The notes under the pieces: generated by a model
Seen by the model: only the letters and a program-made list of their open reading frames with translations
What the model was told of the DNA's origin: nothing
The model's database searches: none
Shown: positions 6,858 through 8,456 of the stretch, in pieces
Layout: the number at the start of each line of letters is the position of its first letter
Position numbering within the stretch: position 1 is the stretch's first letter
Made by a program: the position numbers and the translations under genes
Assembly: GCA_017940105.1 (NCBI GenBank)
Contig: JAGAZG010000202.1
Span: 1-8,456, forward strand
Direction of reading: 5' to 3'
DNA from: Mailhella sp.
GTDB lineage: Bacteria > Desulfobacterota > Desulfovibrionia > Desulfovibrionales > Desulfovibrionaceae
Length of the DNA: 8,456 nucleotides

Positions 6858-7526
6858 ATGAAAAAAATCGCAACAGCCATTGCAGTGTGCATGATTTCTG
6901 CCAGCCTCATCGGCTGCGCCAACATTCAAAACGATTCGACCCGCACCAAGACCGAAGGCACGCTCGTGGGCGCTGGCGTGGGCGCTGGCGTGGGCGCTGC
7001 TCTGGGAGCCATTTTTGGCGGCAACACCAAGTCTACCCTCATAGGAGCGGCTATCGGCGCAGGCGTGGGATCTCTCGGCGGCTTCTTTGTCGGCAAGCAT
7101 GTGGCTGACAAAAAGTCAGAATACGCCAGCTACGAAGACTGGCTGGATGCCTGCATCAGCGACACGCACAATCTTAATGAAGAAACCCGCAAATACAACG
7201 CCCAGCTTGGCAAAGACATCAACGCTCTGGACAAGGAATCCGCAGCGCTGGCCGCCCAGTATAAAAAGCAGGCTGTTTCGCGCGACAAAATGCGCGCTGA
7301 GCTGAAAAAAGTGCAGGCGTTGCAAAAAGACAGCAGCGACAATATAGCCAACCTGCAGCAAGACGTGCAGAAACGGCGCCAGGCATCGGCCGACGCCAAG
7401 GCTCACGGCAACAAGGGGCAGGCTCAAAAGCTGGACGCCGAAATTGCAAGGCTTGACAAGCAAATTAAGGAAATGAAGGCCTATAACAAGCGCCTGGCCA
7501 ACATTTCTGTGCGCCTGGCCGTTTAG
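6858..7526 (+). CDS. glycine-zipper outer-membrane lipoprotein with coiled-coil tail; TagQ position
   Basis: A 222-residue lipoprotein. The signal peptide ends in lipobox L17-I-G-C20, and Ala at +2 predicts sorting to the outer membrane. Two glycine zippers follow, with glycine every fourth residue at 38, 42, 46, 50, 54 and again at 63, 67, 71, 75, 79. This is the glycine-zipper 2TM pattern of small membrane-associated lipoproteins. Residues about 94-215 are charged and helical, with heptad-like leucines and alanines suggesting a coiled coil. It follows the TagR-like gene directly, the place held by the lipoprotein TagQ in P. aeruginosa, where TagQ anchors TagR at the outer membrane. By position it is a TagQ counterpart, but I cannot show homology, so no symbol is given. 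The two zipper segments could form a membrane hairpin or a homo-oligomer (inference). Confidence 0.88.
   Translation: MKKIATAIAVCMISASLIGCANIQNDSTRTKTEGTLVGAGVGAGVGAALGAIFGGNTKSTLIGAAIGAGVGSLGGFFVGKHVADKKSEYASYEDWLDACISDTHNLNEETRKYNAQLGKDINALDKESAALAAQYKKQAVSRDKMRAELKKVQALQKDSSDNIANLQQDVQKRRQASADAKAHGNKGQAQKLDAEIARLDKQIKEMKAYNKRLANISVRLAV
6966..7001 (+). repeat. three tandem 12-bp repeats coding Val-Gly-Ala-Gly units
   Basis: GTGGGCGCTGGC occurs exactly at 6966-6977 and 6978-6989. A third copy at 6990-7001 differs in its last two bases (GTGGGCGCTGCT). The units code VGAG, VGAG and VGAA in the first glycine zipper of the lipoprotein. Each unit adds exactly one GxxxG step, so copy-number change would stay in frame and alter zipper length. 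Confidence 0.9.
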
Positions 7527-7558
7527 CAAAAGCCAAAAACGATCATAAGGAGAACGCC

Positions 7559-7987
7559 ATGAAGACTTTGCTCACCGTCGTCGCCGTCTGCGGCTCCCTG
7601 CTGCTTTCAGGCTGTCTGGGCGCCGATACCAGCGACCCCCGCAAGGGAGGTCTTTTCGGATACAGCCCCAAGACCTATGAACAGCGCATACAGACCCGTG
7701 AAAGCCAGTATCAGCAGCTGTCAGATGAAAACGCAAGGCTCAAGCAGGAATCGGCGACCCTTGAACAGCAGAAAAAGCAAAAGCAGGCCAATGTGACAGC
7801 CCAAAAGAAAAAGCTTGGTCAGGTCAACGCCGAAATAAAATCGATGAAGGGCAAAATAAGCAAAACCCAGGCGACGCCTGCTTCGGAGAGCGGCATAAGC
7901 GAGGCTGAAAAGGCCGCCCAGATACGCCGCATGCAGAAAGAGCTGCAAAAGCTCGAGGCCGAGGCTGACGCGCTGAGCCGTCTGTAA
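7559..7987 (+). CDS. small coiled-coil lipoprotein
   Basis: A 142-residue lipoprotein of unrecognised family. The signal peptide ends in lipobox L16-S-G-C19 with Leu at +2, which permits outer-membrane sorting. A short Gly/Pro-containing segment follows (GGLFGYSPKTYEQR), and from about residue 37 to the end the sequence is rich in Gln, Lys, Glu and Ala with heptad-like spacing, so a long coiled coil is expected. A Pro/Ser-containing break (ATPASESG) splits it into two helices. AAGGAG at 7547-7552, six bases ahead, fixes the start. It lies 32 bases after the glycine-zipper lipoprotein and has the same plan (lipid anchor plus coiled coil), so the two may pair with each other or with the coiled-coil tail of the TagR-like protein. 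That pairing is inference. Confidence 0.85.
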   Translation: MKTLLTVVAVCGSLLLSGCLGADTSDPRKGGLFGYSPKTYEQRIQTRESQYQQLSDENARLKQESATLEQQKKQKQANVTAQKKKLGQVNAEIKSMKGKISKTQATPASESGISEAEKAAQIRRMQKELQKLEAEADALSRL

Positions 7988-8003
7988 CCCTCGCGGAGCG
8001 TCC

Positions 8004-8456
8004 ATGCTGTCACGCCGGACTTTTATATGCCTGCTTTCCGCCGCGCTCTGTGGCGCTGCGGGAAGGGGGACTGCGCTTGCTTCCATGCCGGCTGAACGGC
8101 TGCCTGCAGGCGAAATTGGCGGCATCATACGGACCAAGTCGCTATTTGCCACCAGCGGCATGGATCTTGAGCCGCTGCGCGAAGCCGTGCGCAGCATGGG
8201 CGCTGCCGGACTGCGCAGGTACTTGAAAGAACTGGACACCTACGCTTCTTACACCACGGCGGAAGAACTTGCCATCATGCAAAGGCTGACAAAAGATCTG
8301 CCGGCCGGCGTCGGCATGGATATTTTTGAAGACAGGCAGCAGCGCATGCGCTGCGCGCCCTACCCCGGTTCGCCGGCAGAAAGGGCCGGCATTCGCTATG
8401 CCGACGTGCTCAGAGGCGTGGATGGACAGGCCGTGCGGGGCGCTTCGCTGCGTGAG
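8004..8456 (+). CDS. Tat-exported PDZ / S41 C-terminal-processing-peptidase-like protein (N-terminal part)
   Basis: The frame is open from ATG 8004 to the window end (151 codons, no stop). GGAG at 7995-7998 lies five bases ahead, 16 bases after the previous gene, so it belongs to the same operon. The N-terminus has a twin-arginine motif S3-R-R-T-F-I8, a hydrophobic stretch and an ALA-S cleavage site near residue 26. Residues 77-94 (LDTYASYTTAEEL...) resemble the segment before the PDZ domain in S41 C-terminal processing peptidases, where LDPYSxYLTPEE is typical. A PDZ-like core follows, with GVGMDI at 102-107 and GSPAERAGIRYADVLRGVDG at 122-141. The Ser/Lys catalytic pair would lie beyond the window, so an active protease cannot be shown. 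A PDZ-only protein is the alternative. Confidence 0.75.
   Translation, partial: MLSRRTFICLLSAALCGAAGRGTALASMPAERLPAGEIGGIIRTKSLFATSGMDLEPLREAVRSMGAAGLRRYLKELDTYASYTTAEELAIMQRLTKDLPAGVGMDIFEDRQQRMRCAPYPGSPAERAGIRYADVLRGVDGQAVRGASLRE

Noticed and set aside
6232..6873. Minus-strand open frame of 213 codons opposite the FGE-fold gene tail
   Set aside because: It lies antisense to a well-supported coding region, and its Phe/Ala/Leu-rich sequence is the complement of the Lys/Glu/Ala coiled-coil codons.

Overview
The window reads as chromosomal DNA of a GC-rich Gram-negative (diderm) bacterium. Two outer-membrane-type lipoproteins, classical and twin-arginine signal peptides and AAGGAG/GGAGG ribosome sites all point that way. 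A deltaproteobacterium of the Desulfovibrio type is my best guess, but it rests only on general codon and composition feel, not on a marker gene.

Layout. Bases 2-130 are the 3' end of an IS1595-family (ISXO2-like) transposase entering from the left, with a possible insertion-sequence end near base 140. Bases 141-573 are a visibly AT-rich non-coding stretch that must hold the promoter of the genes that follow. From 574 to the right edge lie seven same-strand, tightly packed genes that look like one operon: a secreted von Willebrand factor A (VWA) protein; an ABC ATPase; an FtsX-type permease; a secreted protein with a formylglycine-generating-enzyme (FGE/SUMF1) fold; a glycine-zipper lipoprotein; a small coiled-coil lipoprotein; and the start of a Tat-exported PDZ/S41-protease-like protein cut by the window end. 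Neighbouring genes overlap by 4 bp or are separated by at most about 32 bp, and no terminator is seen between them.

How the genes fit together. VWA - ABC ATPase - FtsX permease - FGE-like - lipoprotein matches, in the same order, ppkA-tagT-tagS-tagR-tagQ of the Pseudomonas aeruginosa threonine-phosphorylation pathway. There, TagQRST sits in the envelope upstream of the type VI secretion kinase PpkA. The VWA protein here resembles only the periplasmic part of PpkA (SH3-like region plus VWA). It carries its own signal peptide and has no kinase domain. No phosphatase, FHA protein or type VI structural gene is present. The most interesting reading is therefore a kinase-free, wholly envelope-located version of the TagQRST/PpkA sensor, with a split or duplicated lipoprotein and an added protease. 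That reading is an inference from gene order and protein architecture.
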